20,552 nucleotides of DNA from Rhizophagus sp. LPA8_4_AMF (lineage: Eukaryota > Glomeromycota > Glomeromycetes > Glomerales > Glomeraceae): the NCBI GenBank assembly GCA_021464525.1, contig JADRCO010001291.1:1-20552 (forward strand), read 5' to 3'. Of this stretch, positions 8,337-17,320 are shown piece after piece. The notes beneath the pieces are model-generated. The model was not told where the DNA came from. It did not search any database and saw only the letters and a program-made list of their open reading frames with translations. The stretch's first letter is position 1; each line of letters begins with the position of its first letter. A program made the position numbers and the translations under genes.

Positions 8337-8605
8337 GGGTCGCATTCATTTCATCGACAATCATCTCACCGACAGACGTTTCACCGACAGGATCATTTCA
8401 CAGATAAACATTTCGCTGGCAATCATCTCATCGACAATGGAATTTAGGATTAGAGTTAGGGTTAGGGTAAGTGGATTAGGATTTCAATACTGTCGGTGAA
8501 ATGACTGTCGGTGAAATGATCCTGTCGGTGAAATGAATGTCGGTGAAACGTCTGTCGGTGAGATAATTGTCGGTGAAATGATTGTCGGTGAAATGAATGC
8601 GACCC
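8337..8605. mobile_element. fold-back element with iterated termini, 269 bp
   Basis: The ends are inverted copies: GGGTCGCATTCATTTCA at 8337 and its reverse complement ending GAATGCGACCC at 8605. Each arm is built of a unit of about 15 bases, TGTCGGTGAAATGA. The right arm has seven copies starting at 8491, 8506, 8523, 8539, 8553, 8569 and 8583. The left arm has about six decayed copies in the opposite sense (TCATTTCACCGACA type). The middle carries telomere-like repeats. There is no coding capacity, and the frames that cross it are by-products of the repeat. I see no target duplication. This is the structure of fold-back-type non-autonomous DNA transposons; the superfamily is not determined. 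Confidence 0.75.
8450..8467 (+). repeat. interstitial telomere-like repeats
   Basis: TTAGAG, TTAGGG, TTAGGG run without a gap and are followed by TAAGTGGATTAGG. TTAGGG is the usual telomere repeat of many filamentous and early-diverging fungi. It sits in the spacer of the fold-back element, close to its centre, so it is part of that element rather than a chromosome end. Confidence 0.7.
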
Positions 8606-8752
8606 CCATAAAAACAAAATATTTATTTATACGATATATTACGTAATCTGTAATATAAATTCTAGAATTCGCCGAAACTTGATGCCTTACTTTTACTTTT
8701 AAATATCTCTTGGGAGCTCTTACTATATTTCGACTTGATTGATAGTTATTTT

Positions 8753-8883
8753 GGGATCTGTACAAAATCCCGAATGTCAAAATCCGAATGGTACGAAATC
8801 TCGAAAAATTGGCCGGTATTAAGAATAATGTTGCCCGGTTCGGGATTTTCGGGATCATAAGTTTCGGATTTTGTACCAGACCC
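8753..8883. mobile_element. MITE with perfect 8-bp target duplication, 131 bp
   Basis: The element is flanked by GTTATTTT at 8745-8752 and again at 8884-8891. Its ends are imperfect inverted repeats: GGGATCTGTACAAAATCC on the left and, reversed, GGGTCTGGTACAAAATCC on the right. It is GC-richer than its flanks and rich in CCCGAA/TTCGGG strings. An 8-bp duplication is typical of hAT-type (and a few other) transposases; the terminal bases GGG rather than CAGGG make hAT a guess. It has no coding capacity, so an outside transposase must have moved it. Confidence 0.8.
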
Positions 8884-9185
8884 GTTATTTTTGATAGTCT
8901 ACATAAGATCAACAGTCTATAATCCCGACACCAAAATTCCGGTAAATGCAAATCCAAAATTCTGATAGTCATAGAATCCTGATGATCTAAATTCTTGACA
9001 ATCAAAACAGTGTCAAAACCCCGACTGAGATTCAACCGAATAAATTTGAGATTTTCAATGCAATAATTTCTAATTTAGAAGACAACCGATGAACATCTCA
9101 ATCTCATGCTATGACATTTATTTGCCTTCGCATTTTACCTTCAAAACAGTGTTTAATTTGCTTAATTAATATCCTAAAATCAAGA

Positions 9186-9374
9186 ATTCCTATAAAAAAA
9201 GTCGATTCGTGTTTTATATTTCATCTTTTTTCCGTAAGGCACATATCTCCGGAATTAATAACCTTATATCACGGAATTTATCAGATAATTTACATTTTCC
9301 GTGAATGGATCCGCGAAAGGCTCATTTTTACGGAAATTTAACAGAAATAACGGATAAAATTTTTTATAGGGAAT
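9186..9374. mobile_element. possible MITE, weak inverted ends
   Basis: ATTCCTATAAAAAA at 9186 is mirrored by TTTTTTATAGGGAAT ending at 9374. Between them, CGGAA/TTCCG strings recur in both senses (near 9229, 9249, 9272, 9297 and 9330). A plus-strand ATG frame of 76 codons (9111-9341) runs across the left border and is best read as incidental. No clear target duplication is seen, apart from GAAT on both sides. Confidence 0.35.
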
Positions 9375-9589
9375 GCTTTGATGTAGTTAATGGTTTGAAG
9401 AATATTATCATATTTATGAAAAAATAAGACGACAAATGCAAAATGTCAATGTAATTCGTGCATTATTGGTCAATTCATGATTCATTTGAAACGATTTCGT
9501 TAATATGTATAAAATTTACAAATAATTTGCGTTAATACTAATCAAATTATTCAAATTTATTACATATATTTTAATATACCGTACAGTTT

Positions 9590-9700
9590 CCAACACTGGC
9601 CCGCATTATGGCGATTTTGGCCAGAATTGTGAAGACTTTGGCCGGAACTGAATTGATAAATTAAGACCGTTAAGTACCGTGTCACAGCGTTTTTAAAATT
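9590..9700. repeat. GGCC-rich repeat fragment
   Basis: ACTGGCCCGCATTATGGCGA, TTTTGGCCAGAATTG and TTTGGCCGGAACTGAATT stand out in an AT-rich setting just upstream of the transposase remnant. Related wording, such as CATAATGCCGGC, occurs in the hAT-like element at 20.1-20.3 kb and near 18.37 kb, and AATTCTGGCCAGAATT at 12.05 kb. It may be the 5' part of the transposon whose transposase relic follows, or a separate repeat. Confidence 0.4.
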
Positions 9701-9771
9701 TATACGCTTAATTGGAAAATTTTTATCTATTTATTTATTATTTTTAAAAAAAAAATTCGGGATTATTTTGA

Positions 9772-10050
9772 CTGTCAAGTTGTCACTATCGGGTTTTGAT
9801 TCAAGATGAAGAAAATCGGATTGGTGCAATTGCTGAAATTATTGAAAAAGCAGGTCACAAATATACTTTCTATCCAAAGGTTCATTGCAAACTTAATTTT
9901 ATTGAATGACATTGGGGGCTGCAAAGAGTACGCAAGAGAGAATTGTAATTATTCATGGGCAGGATTGAACCAATTGTACCTCAAAGTCTTGAATCAGTTT
10001 CCTTAGTTACAATTAGAAGGTTTTGCAATTCTTCTCTCCACGAACGTTAA
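9772..10050 (+). pseudogene. DDE-superfamily transposase fragment, frameshifted
   Basis: Three frames together follow the C-terminal catalytic part of a fungal Tc1/DDE_3-like transposase. Frame one gives RVLIQDEENRIGAIAEIIE and then AGHKYTFYPKVHCKLNFIE, ending in TGA at 9907. The HCELNFIE-type motif is where the family's last acidic catalytic residue is expected. The next frame gives GGCKEYARENCNYSWAGLNQ, with a WG(A)AK-like start in a third frame, and from 9961 the frame IVPQSLESVSLVTIRRF continues to a TAA at 10048. The intact family keeps these segments in a single frame, so at least two indels and a stop have broken it. The N-terminal DNA-binding part and the first catalytic Asp are absent. 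It is inactive. Family recognition is from memory of conserved motifs. Confidence 0.8.
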
Positions 10051-11837
10051 ATTTCAAATTGCACCCTGAGTCGCGGATAGTACATTCCAGAAGGATATTA
10101 AAATATTGACAAATATATAGGACTATATAGAACACATATAAGTTTCTCATTTGAAAACGATTATAATGATGACGCTTCTTTCATTTTTAGCCTTATCAAT
10201 TAAAGGCAGTTTTTATTCATTTTTTCCTTGATAATCTAGTAATAAATTTATTGTCCTGTTTTCTAATTATTTATGTAAAATTTTCGATATTATTGTTTGA
10301 ATATTGACCTTAAAGAATAATAAAAAGTTCCGACGAACTTGAAACATTTTATCCCTGATTTTTTTTTAGTTTCAAAGCATTGGGTTGATATAAAAGTATT
10401 GAAGTGATGTAAAATTATATTTTACATACAGCAATTACAGCATGTAATGCGTAAATTCCAATTTCGAATAAGAAAGAAATTACTTTTAAATCTTTTGATC
10501 TACCTTATTAATAAATTCTCTTTTTTTGATATATTTGTTAAATTTATGCCTATTACAGATTTTCGTTGTGAAAACAAAAAAAATATATACATAGAAAAAT
10601 AATTTTACTCGAATAATATATTCTATTAGTTATTTTATGTAATATATATATCGCATTAGATTTTGTTCGGTTAGAAATCAGTAACTAATTATTTTGGTAG
10701 CTAATAGGAATGATAACTTTTTGACTTTAGCATCACGTGAATTTGAATTTTTCTTTATAATTATATTATTTTTGTATTATCTATTAATTTCATACTATAA
10801 AATAAAAATCCTAGTTTGAATAAAAAAATTTGTTTGATTTAAGAGTTCAAATCCGTTTTCATAATAAAAATTAAAAATCAAAGAACTAAACATAATAATT
10901 ATCTCAGTCAATATCGAACATAAAGAAATAAGAGATTGGTTTCATTGAAGCGAATGAAAAAGTTGTTAGATTACAGGAGTGTGTAAAGAAGCTTTAAAAA
11001 TACCTTTAAAATACATGAATTTTCCCGACTTTAAAATAATTGTGTTTAGAAAATTCTTCAAAGACATTGCTTCTGAAAATTAATAGTTCAGTATATGAAA
11101 AGGCATTAATTTTCATCAAGCTAAGAAATAAATAACTGATGAATTGCTATTACTAAACAGTGAAATAATAGATTAAAAAAGTATCTGGATACAAAATACA
11201 AAATTTCTATTGCAAAAGAATCAATAAACATAAGTTCCATAGATTTTATTTCTTATAGGAAAACTTTAACTTTTATTCAAATCTATCGTGTATAATAAAG
11301 CTAATGAATAATTAGATAATACCGAATTACCAGCATTATGATAAATTCGACTCAATTTGGAATTACTACGGTTCAATAATAATATACTGTAATACGATGA
11401 CGACCAATGATATCTTGTATTCTGCTCATTGCAAGTTAAAATATTAGATCGTAATAATTGCCAAAATGAATTGAAAATATTTGTTGGGATTCGTGAGCAA
11501 GATTTTTATTAATAAATGATCTGTCGATAATTAAAAACAAAATAAAAAAATATATTTTGAAGAATTAATTATGATGGAAAACATATATGATTAGAACCTT
11601 ATATAACTATTAGCTATCAATATATTAGATTAAGATCGCAACATCACAAACAGCCTATTTCGTTAAATCATGTTAATCATATTAACATTATTCACTTTCA
11701 GAATAAAGTTTAGTCATGTTTATTAGCAAAAAACTAAAACATACCGTAATTACAAAAATAATTAACTTATTTGGAAAATTTGCATTGAGCGTATTTTGAA
11801 AAACTTACTACTTTTCATTATCAGATTAATGACAACG
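10051..11837. other. long AT-rich stretch without a supported gene
   Basis: I see only short protein-like runs, for example VVRLQECVKKL near 10950-10990, separated by stops in all frames. A CACGTG palindrome is at 10734-10739. No promoter, RNA gene or repeat with clear borders was found. Confidence 0.4.
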
Positions 11838-11926
11838 TAAAGGACTTCCTACCTAAGAAGTGCACTATGCTCCATCCTATAAAACTATCACATAACACTA
11901 TGCCGTTCCACACCAACCTGGTCCTA

Positions 11927-12003
11927 TCGCAGGACTGCAGCAATAAGCTGGTACCCACGAGCTTGCTAAAAGCAAGCGCCTATGCTCCAACCCTCGCATA
12001 GTA
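11927..12003. other. three consecutive perfect hairpins
   Basis: GTCCT-ATCGC-AGGAC (about 11931-11945), GCTTGC-TAAAA-GCAAGC (about 11971-11987) and CTATGC-TCCAACCCTC-GCATAG (about 11990-12011, approximate) follow each other within roughly 80 bases. They do not fit a tRNA cloverleaf: there is no outer acceptor stem and no GGTTCGAATCC-like B box. They could be the structured end of a transposon or a non-coding RNA. Confidence 0.45.
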
Positions 12004-12308
12004 CTATGGGGACGAATCTATCGACCGAACCGGTTCTGATAATTCATAATTCTGGCCAGAATTAAATGATCTGCATAAAAATGTCATTTTTTGGAACTTT
12101 GTGTGACTCAATTCTCCATTTTTACTGGGAAACAAAGTTTCTTTTTTGGAATTGTGTAACTTCACGTGATACTGATTGCTAAAACGACTACTTTCATCGA
12201 CCTCATAGAACCGTTCGTTCCGTTCGTGCTGCTCGATTCGGCTCCAACGTTCGGCTCCAAAGTCGACTCGAGTCGCTTCATTTGGAACTTTTTCCATCCC
12301 TAGACTGA

Positions 12309-12376
12309 CGGCAAGAGAGAAAGGGAAGAAGAAGGAAAGTGAGAGAGATGACAGGAAGAAAGTTGAGTGAGACGGC
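12309..12376 (+). other. polypurine tract
   Basis: For about 65 bases the plus strand is almost only A and G (for example GAGAGAAAGGGAAGAAGAAG), with a handful of T or C interruptions. Such tracts can form triplex DNA. Placement at the edge of the GC-richer island suggests it belongs to that repeat. No function can be read from it. Confidence 0.55.
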
Positions 12377-12420
12377 GATAAACGTGAAATTATGGAAAGA
12401 TTTACAGTATAAATAAAATT

Positions 12421-13087
12421 TTATTATTGGTCATGTGATCATGCTATTACGTATATGATTGGAAAGTATTTTAAATACAATCAATTACTAAAGATCTCGC
12501 TCTTGAGGTATAAAATAAAAAAAATAAAATAAAAACAATATCAATTACTAGTTAAATTCATTTTCGAAATGTTAAAACTCTTCGACCACTTTAACGTCAA
12601 CTTAACGTTTAAAACATGTCGTAATGCTTAAAAAATCTCAAATTTTTTCAATTCATCTTATATTTTCAACATAAAGTTAGACTCGTTCATTTATAGATCA
12701 ATAATAATTAAAATGTACTGATGAATACATATATTATAATACGATTAATTGTTCAATAACTTTTTGGTGATATTAGTTTTGATTCAATGGATTTTCTGCT
12801 GAATTTAATGATGACTTTTATATTATTAATTTTAGTGCTACAATAAGTTACATTTTTTTGAAATAATAGAAATATTACAAGGATCGTAATATTGGATATG
12901 TAATTTTTACTTGAAAACCTTCAAAAATCAACACTACCGCTCGGATTCTTTTTAAATTTCTAATCAATTTGCTATGCAAAAAAAAATGTATATTATGATG
13001 TTATATCATTATTATATTGTATATGACGTAAAAATTGTTATTTAACAAAAAATGTATCATGACCTAATTTGTTACCAAGAGGTAGTG
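12421..13087. other. AT-rich stretch without a gene
   Basis: The string ATCAATTACTA occurs twice (about 12479 and 12539). No defensible frame, promoter or bordered repeat is seen. Confidence 0.4.
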
Positions 13088-13385
13088 AGGTACCGCTATT
13101 ATATATTCCATAACCCTAGAAATTGTAATAAAATAATTCCACTCATCATACAACGCAAATATACGTATCAGCGATGCTTACCAAATGTTCTCATATCTCA
13201 TTTTATCAATACAAGATTTAATGTTTGATATTATTGAATATAAATATCACGCAATCATTACGATATGCAATGAAGCTGAAGCTGGTAAAATATTCAACCA
13301 GGTTGTGAATGAGTGCGATTTTGAAGTATAATATTACCATAGAAATAAATTAATTCCTCCATCGTTTGTTTATAAAAAAAAAAAT
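13088..13385 (-). pseudogene. second, more degraded copy of the 1.2-2.0 kb gene
   Basis: On the minus strand this DNA parallels the gene at 1183-1623. A T run is followed by a GATGGAGG string (compare GATGAAGG), then ACTTCAA, then a block that would read YSIISNIKSCIDKMRYENI (compare YSITDIQSYIDKVRLVNI). This copy ends that block with ACATTTG and a good donor, GTAAGC, at 13181, where the other copy has the weaker GTGGGT. Farther on, TGCGTTGTATGATGAGT and TTATGGAATA match landmarks of the 52-codon block. The acceptor AG at the start of the block is TAAAC here, and stops interrupt every frame. It is not able to encode the full protein. The order of blocks is the same, so this is a dispersed duplicate, not chance similarity. 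Confidence 0.55.
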
Positions 13386-14258
13386 AAAAACAGCTTCTAT
13401 ATAATCTAACGTTGGAATTGCATATTATAAATCAACAAAAAATAATAGTCATTTTAATTAATAAAAGTATAATTAGTAGTTATCAATTTTATTTAATCAT
13501 AGACTGATAAATCAAAATAAAAAAAGAAGTTGCTCGAGATTTTTTTAAGTTCCCAGATTAGTACGGTTGGATGTGACTAAGTTTTAACCATAATTCTACC
13601 ATTTTTTAAGCAAAATTTTTATAATATTATAATATTATAATATTATAAAATAACAGATAAAACCGTAAACAATCTTGTTATCTTCTATCCCATGTTAATT
13701 TATTACAGCTGTAAGCGGGAATGAAATAAAGATGTACAAAAACATACGCCAACTAATTACACATTTAAGTCTTCCCTTAAACAGTAGGCTAATATTTTAG
13801 GGGGTGAGTATACAGTGGATATACAAATCCTATAAATCCTATCAATAAAGCTTTCATTCCATATGTTTTTGGTTATTAATCAATGCATCACGGAGCCAAT
13901 CGGAGCATACCGTGCAGAAAGTGATCTACAGTACATTATAGTTATATGGCGCTTTACAAATACGATGACAATATTACAACATAATACGTAATTCTCATTG
14001 TCAATATACAAAGTGCTAGAAATTTTGGTTAATTAATTCCAGATGTAAAGTTTTTTGAAGACAAATAAATTTCATAGTATCAAAAAAGAAGACTTAAATT
14101 ATTAAATAAAATACATTGTTTTATTGCTGCAGCATTTAAATGCGAAAATACGACGAAGGTAACAAAAATATGAAATAAATAAAGAATATAATAGTAGAAG
14201 TACGATTGGGATATAGATACATGTTGAGCACGAAAGTTGTTATGATTAATTCAAGAAT
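13386..14258. other. AT-rich stretch, microsatellite and possible 3' end of the next gene
   Basis: A TATAATAT-type tandem repeat occupies about 13618-13647. GGAGC occurs twice in a CACGG...CCGTG hairpin at about 13890-13915. On the minus strand an AATAAA near 14118-14125, about 135 bases beyond the stop of the gene at 14259, could serve as its polyadenylation signal. No other gene is seen. Confidence 0.4.
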
Positions 14259-14810
14259 TTATTGTTGAGATCGGGGTTGTGGGTTATTTGTCAAAGAAGA
14301 ACCAAAACAAAATTGCATAAATACTGAATTATTTGTTGCTTTATCATAAAAAGCATTTGTCTGATGATGTATTGTATCATTTTGAAAGATAATACATTGC
14401 CGAGGATTATTTTGATTAATAGTTTTTGAGTAACATCTTGGAGAAGATACGTTTTCGAACGTGGATGATTGCTGATAACTACTATGATGAGGAATATCAT
14501 TCCCGTCATCTTGCTCTTGACTATCATCAGTAGGAATAGTATTATTGTTGGATGTGGATTGTTGATTATTATTTAAAACTTCATCTTGCAGATGAATTCG
14601 ATCATTATGATTAGTTGGAGGAATAGTGTTTGAAGAAATATTGGATGAGGTTTGCTGATAATATTGAGGTTGACTAGTATAATTAGGAGGAATAGTGTTT
14701 GAGATATTGTATATAGGTTGTCGATAATACTGCTGCTGCTGAAAATTAAGATCATCGGAAATATTGGAAGTTGTAATGTTATTAACGTTACTGCTAGATG
14801 TATCGTTCAT
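14259..14810 (-). CDS. Asn/Gln/Ser-rich low-complexity protein, 183 aa
   Basis: The frame is open without a stop for 192 codons. The upstream codon at 14837 is TTG, so the ATG at 14810 (MNDTSSSNVNN) is the likely start. The protein is dominated by Asn, Gln, Ser, Thr and Tyr. It has a QQQQYYRQ stretch near residue 25, a phrase SNTIPP occurring twice (about residues 40 and 65) with Y/Q-rich stretches before each copy, and an acidic patch DDSQEQDDGNDI near residue 110. It ends in FGSSLTNNPQPRSQQ. There is no signal peptide, membrane segment or recognised domain. This prion-like, disordered composition is common in tails of fungal transcription and RNA-binding factors, including HMG-box proteins of this group, but no DNA-binding domain is present. 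A TATA box lies about 115 bases before the ATG. Best-supported gene in the window; function unknown. Confidence 0.72.
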   Translation of the reverse strand: MNDTSSSNVNNITTSNISDDLNFQQQQYYRQPIYNISNTIPPNYTSQPQYYQQTSSNISSNTIPPTNHNDRIHLQDEVLNNNQQSTSNNNTIPTDDSQEQDDGNDIPHHSSYQQSSTFENVSSPRCYSKTINQNNPRQCIIFQNDTIHHQTNAFYDKATNNSVFMQFCFGSSLTNNPQPRSQQ

Positions 14811-14924
14811 CGTGGTCGTTTTCAATGAGATGTGCAAATTAGTAATGATGACTTATTTTTATTTTTATTTTACTTTAGAAAGGTCAAATTGACGATACCT
14901 GACTTACAAAATTTAACATCGCAC

Positions 14925-14932
14925 TTTATATA
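14925..14932 (-). promoter_or_regulatory. TATA box of the Asn/Gln-rich gene
   Basis: The minus strand reads TTTATATAAAGTGCGATG, with TATATAAA at 14932-14925. A start about 30 bases downstream would give a leader of about 85 nt before the ATG at 14810. A seven-codon ATG frame begins only about 12 bases after the box and is probably not transcribed. A TCACGTGA palindrome sits 15 bases upstream of the box, at 14947-14954, a plausible bHLH-type site. Confidence 0.65.
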
Positions 14933-14954
14933 AATATATTGAAATGTCACGTGA

Positions 14955-17320
14955 CGACATTTTTTAAATCGGAGTTCATTTTGAATTTCCGTTTGAATCA
15001 AAATTCGCACGTTCCTAAAGTTATAGCTGATTGTACAATCACACAATTAACAATTATTTATAACCGGCTGGTTTCTGTGTCATCAAATTATCTATGTCTC
15101 GGGTTGCAGCCGAACGTAGATTGATCAATGATTCAATGAAATTGAAAAAAAAGTGTATTATGATGTAATAATAATTATTAAAACTAATAAAATAGTCGTT
15201 ACACATTATTTTATTAGTTGGTACTTAAATATTTCTGAATATATGACCTGGTTATGACAGAGATGTTTTGGTGAGATATCCCAAATCAGAACTGCCAACC
15301 TTTACGTCATTAAAAAGACTGTTGGCGATCGTTAATAATTATTTCTTTCTGTTAGCTTTGGTGAACTGCCTGGCCTTGGAGAAGTTTTATCCCCGTATTT
15401 TTTAATTGTATCATGAATATTTGTTTAGAATATTCAAGAATTTCTACAATATTTTTTATGAAAAAATTTTTTTTAATATGTATATAAATATTCGAGTTGA
15501 ATGATTTGGCGTAATCTTGATCTGCAATGACAAACTAGAATGTTTATTGTTAATTTGGAGTTTGTGGCATCTATTAAAAATTCCGATTTAGGATAAAATT
15601 CGCATTAAATGATAAATAGTTCTTACATAGTGTCGAATAACACAATCATAAAAAAATAGGTGACGAGTTATTTAACAATTTGGCATTTACATTTCACGCT
15701 CACTACGCCAGTTATCGTTAATATCTCGCTACCTACCGAAACTAGAGATATGGGTCAACTACCATTCGACTCGTCTTTGTTGAAACGATTCTAACGAGAT
15801 ATGTTTCATCCTTCTACGATCACTGGATGGCAGGATAGTTTGATAAAATACATCTTTTTTAATTCAGAAAAATTCATTTTTTCATAAAGAAAGTAGCATT
15901 TGTAAGACGTAAATAAAACTTTTTTTTAAAAAATTATTAGCCAAATAATAAGTTGACTTATATAATATACTTATGCAACATTGCATAAGCATTTGTGTAA
16001 ACTAATGTATTCTTTGTTGCACAGTTTTGAAGTTTAAATTATCAATGTCCAATCTGCTGTATTCAAAGTAAAATATTTTACAAAGGGATATGACTGCAAA
16101 TAATTATTATAATTATCTTCTGAGGCGTAAATTCTTTGGTTTGTATTAAAACATTCTTATTGGCAAAACTTTAAATGTAACTATTATTCTTTGTGATTGT
16201 TTTATTGAATGAGTGAAAAAAAAATAAACAAATAAGCAGTCAATCAGTAGTAATTATATTTCTTATATTTTCTCCAATTATTTTTTTGACAAATCACGTG
16301 ATCTGAATGTATATAGTCCATTCAAATAGGGTCTTTCATTCAACATCACCACATATAATTTTACCTTATATTTAAATTGACTTTTTTGGCTAACTTGAAA
16401 GTCGGTTTTTGCAGATCATCGTCATTAGGCGGAATGCGAATATGCGGTATGGGTTTATGTGATCATTTTTTTTCCATTTGAAAAGTTTTTTTTTCATCAT
16501 GAATGAGATAAATACAAAATAAAATGTATTTGTGTCCATCAATTCAGTGATCATTCTTATATGTTCAAAAGCGATCTAATGTTTACAATAAAAATTCACG
16601 TAAAACAATGCAGATTGAGAATTAATTGTCATAATAATAAATACAATTATTAAATAACATAGAAATGATTAACGCAGTGAAATTTTTATGCATTAATTAG
16701 TAAAAAATCACGTGTATATAATTTGTCTACCAAAAATAAAATAATGATTGTAAATTTTACAAACCCATATCAATGCTTGTTTATTATATAAATTTTTTTT
16801 AAGAATGAAAGCATTCTTAGCTGTTAGGTAGAATTTGTTTGTTAGTAACCATTTTTTTGTAAAATCAGGGCGATGGTTCAATTAGAGTGATTTTTTTTAA
16901 GAATTAAAAATTAATAAACTTCTGCCGAATACAAAGAAAAGTGCGTTGGGACATATGTGTTAAATTTGAAATCCCAGGTAAAATAATCATGACTTTATTT
17001 TTTAAAATTCGCGGAATATAAATGATGAGCATTACTATTTGTTTACATTATTTATGTTTTACAAACATTTTGAACCCTATGTGCTACACATTTCTATATT
17101 TGATAATATATGTGCTGTATTTATTATTGCAAAAAAATTTGTAATCTTGCATTATTCCGATTTTACTTTGTTTTTAGAAATACTGTGACTCCTATTATCA
17201 TTTTTTTTACTTTGTTATTTTAACAAATGTTTGAAGAAGATTTTTTTTATATAAACTCGTAAATTTTTGTAAAGATGGTCGTTTTACTAAAATTTAGGGA
17301 TAATCTTTTTTTTAAAAAAA
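14955..17320. other. long AT-rich stretch without a supported gene
   Basis: Two less AT-rich patches stand out. At 15240-15400, GAACTGCC occurs twice, and the minus strand reads GDKTSPRPGSSPKLTERNN before a stop. At 15700-15840, ATATCTCG, AGAGATATGG and CGAGATATG recur in both senses, as in a decayed inverted-repeat element. CACGTG occurs at 16295-16300 and 16709-16714. I see no gene, promoter or RNA that I can defend. Confidence 0.4.

Larger units (their letters stand above)
11838..12420. repeat. GC-richer repeat island
   Basis: The composition changes sharply at both edges. Landmarks are a CTATGCTCCA.CC string occurring twice (about 11867 and 11980), a perfect 16-bp palindrome AATTCTGGCCAGAATT at 12048-12063, a CACGTG at 12163-12168 and the strings CGAACCGG, TCGACTCGAGTCG and CGTTCGTTCCGTTCG. 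A 97-codon minus-strand ATG frame (12297-12004), which begins MEKVPNEATRVDF, spans part of it. The palindrome-rich wording and the likeness of the edges to the patch at 1-300 make a transposable element more likely than a gene. The exact ends are not fixed. Confidence 0.5.

Noticed and set aside
8308-9035. Long frames across the fold-back element and MITE (63 codons on plus, 183 on minus)
   Set aside because: They are produced by repeated, stop-poor, GC-rich transposon DNA; the peptide is a translation of the 15-bp iteration (repeats of ISPT) and crosses two separate elements.
11137-11175. CTGATGA...GAAA as a hammerhead ribozyme core
   Set aside because: Stem II would have only about three weak pairs, and no matching stems I and III were found.
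11927-12011. tRNA gene or tRNA-derived SINE head
   Set aside because: The three hairpins lack an enclosing acceptor stem and A/B box promoters.
12004-12297. 97-codon minus-strand ATG frame
   Set aside because: Lies wholly in the GC-richer repeat island with palindromic wording; fewer stops are expected there, and no promoter or homology is seen.
14291-14755. Two further minus-strand frames inside the Asn/Gln-rich gene
   Set aside because: Shadows of the real frame; Ile/Leu-rich readings of the Asn/Gln codons.
14939-15124. 61-codon plus-strand frame divergent from the Asn/Gln-rich gene
   Set aside because: No ATG at its start, no promoter of its own and an ordinary length for chance.
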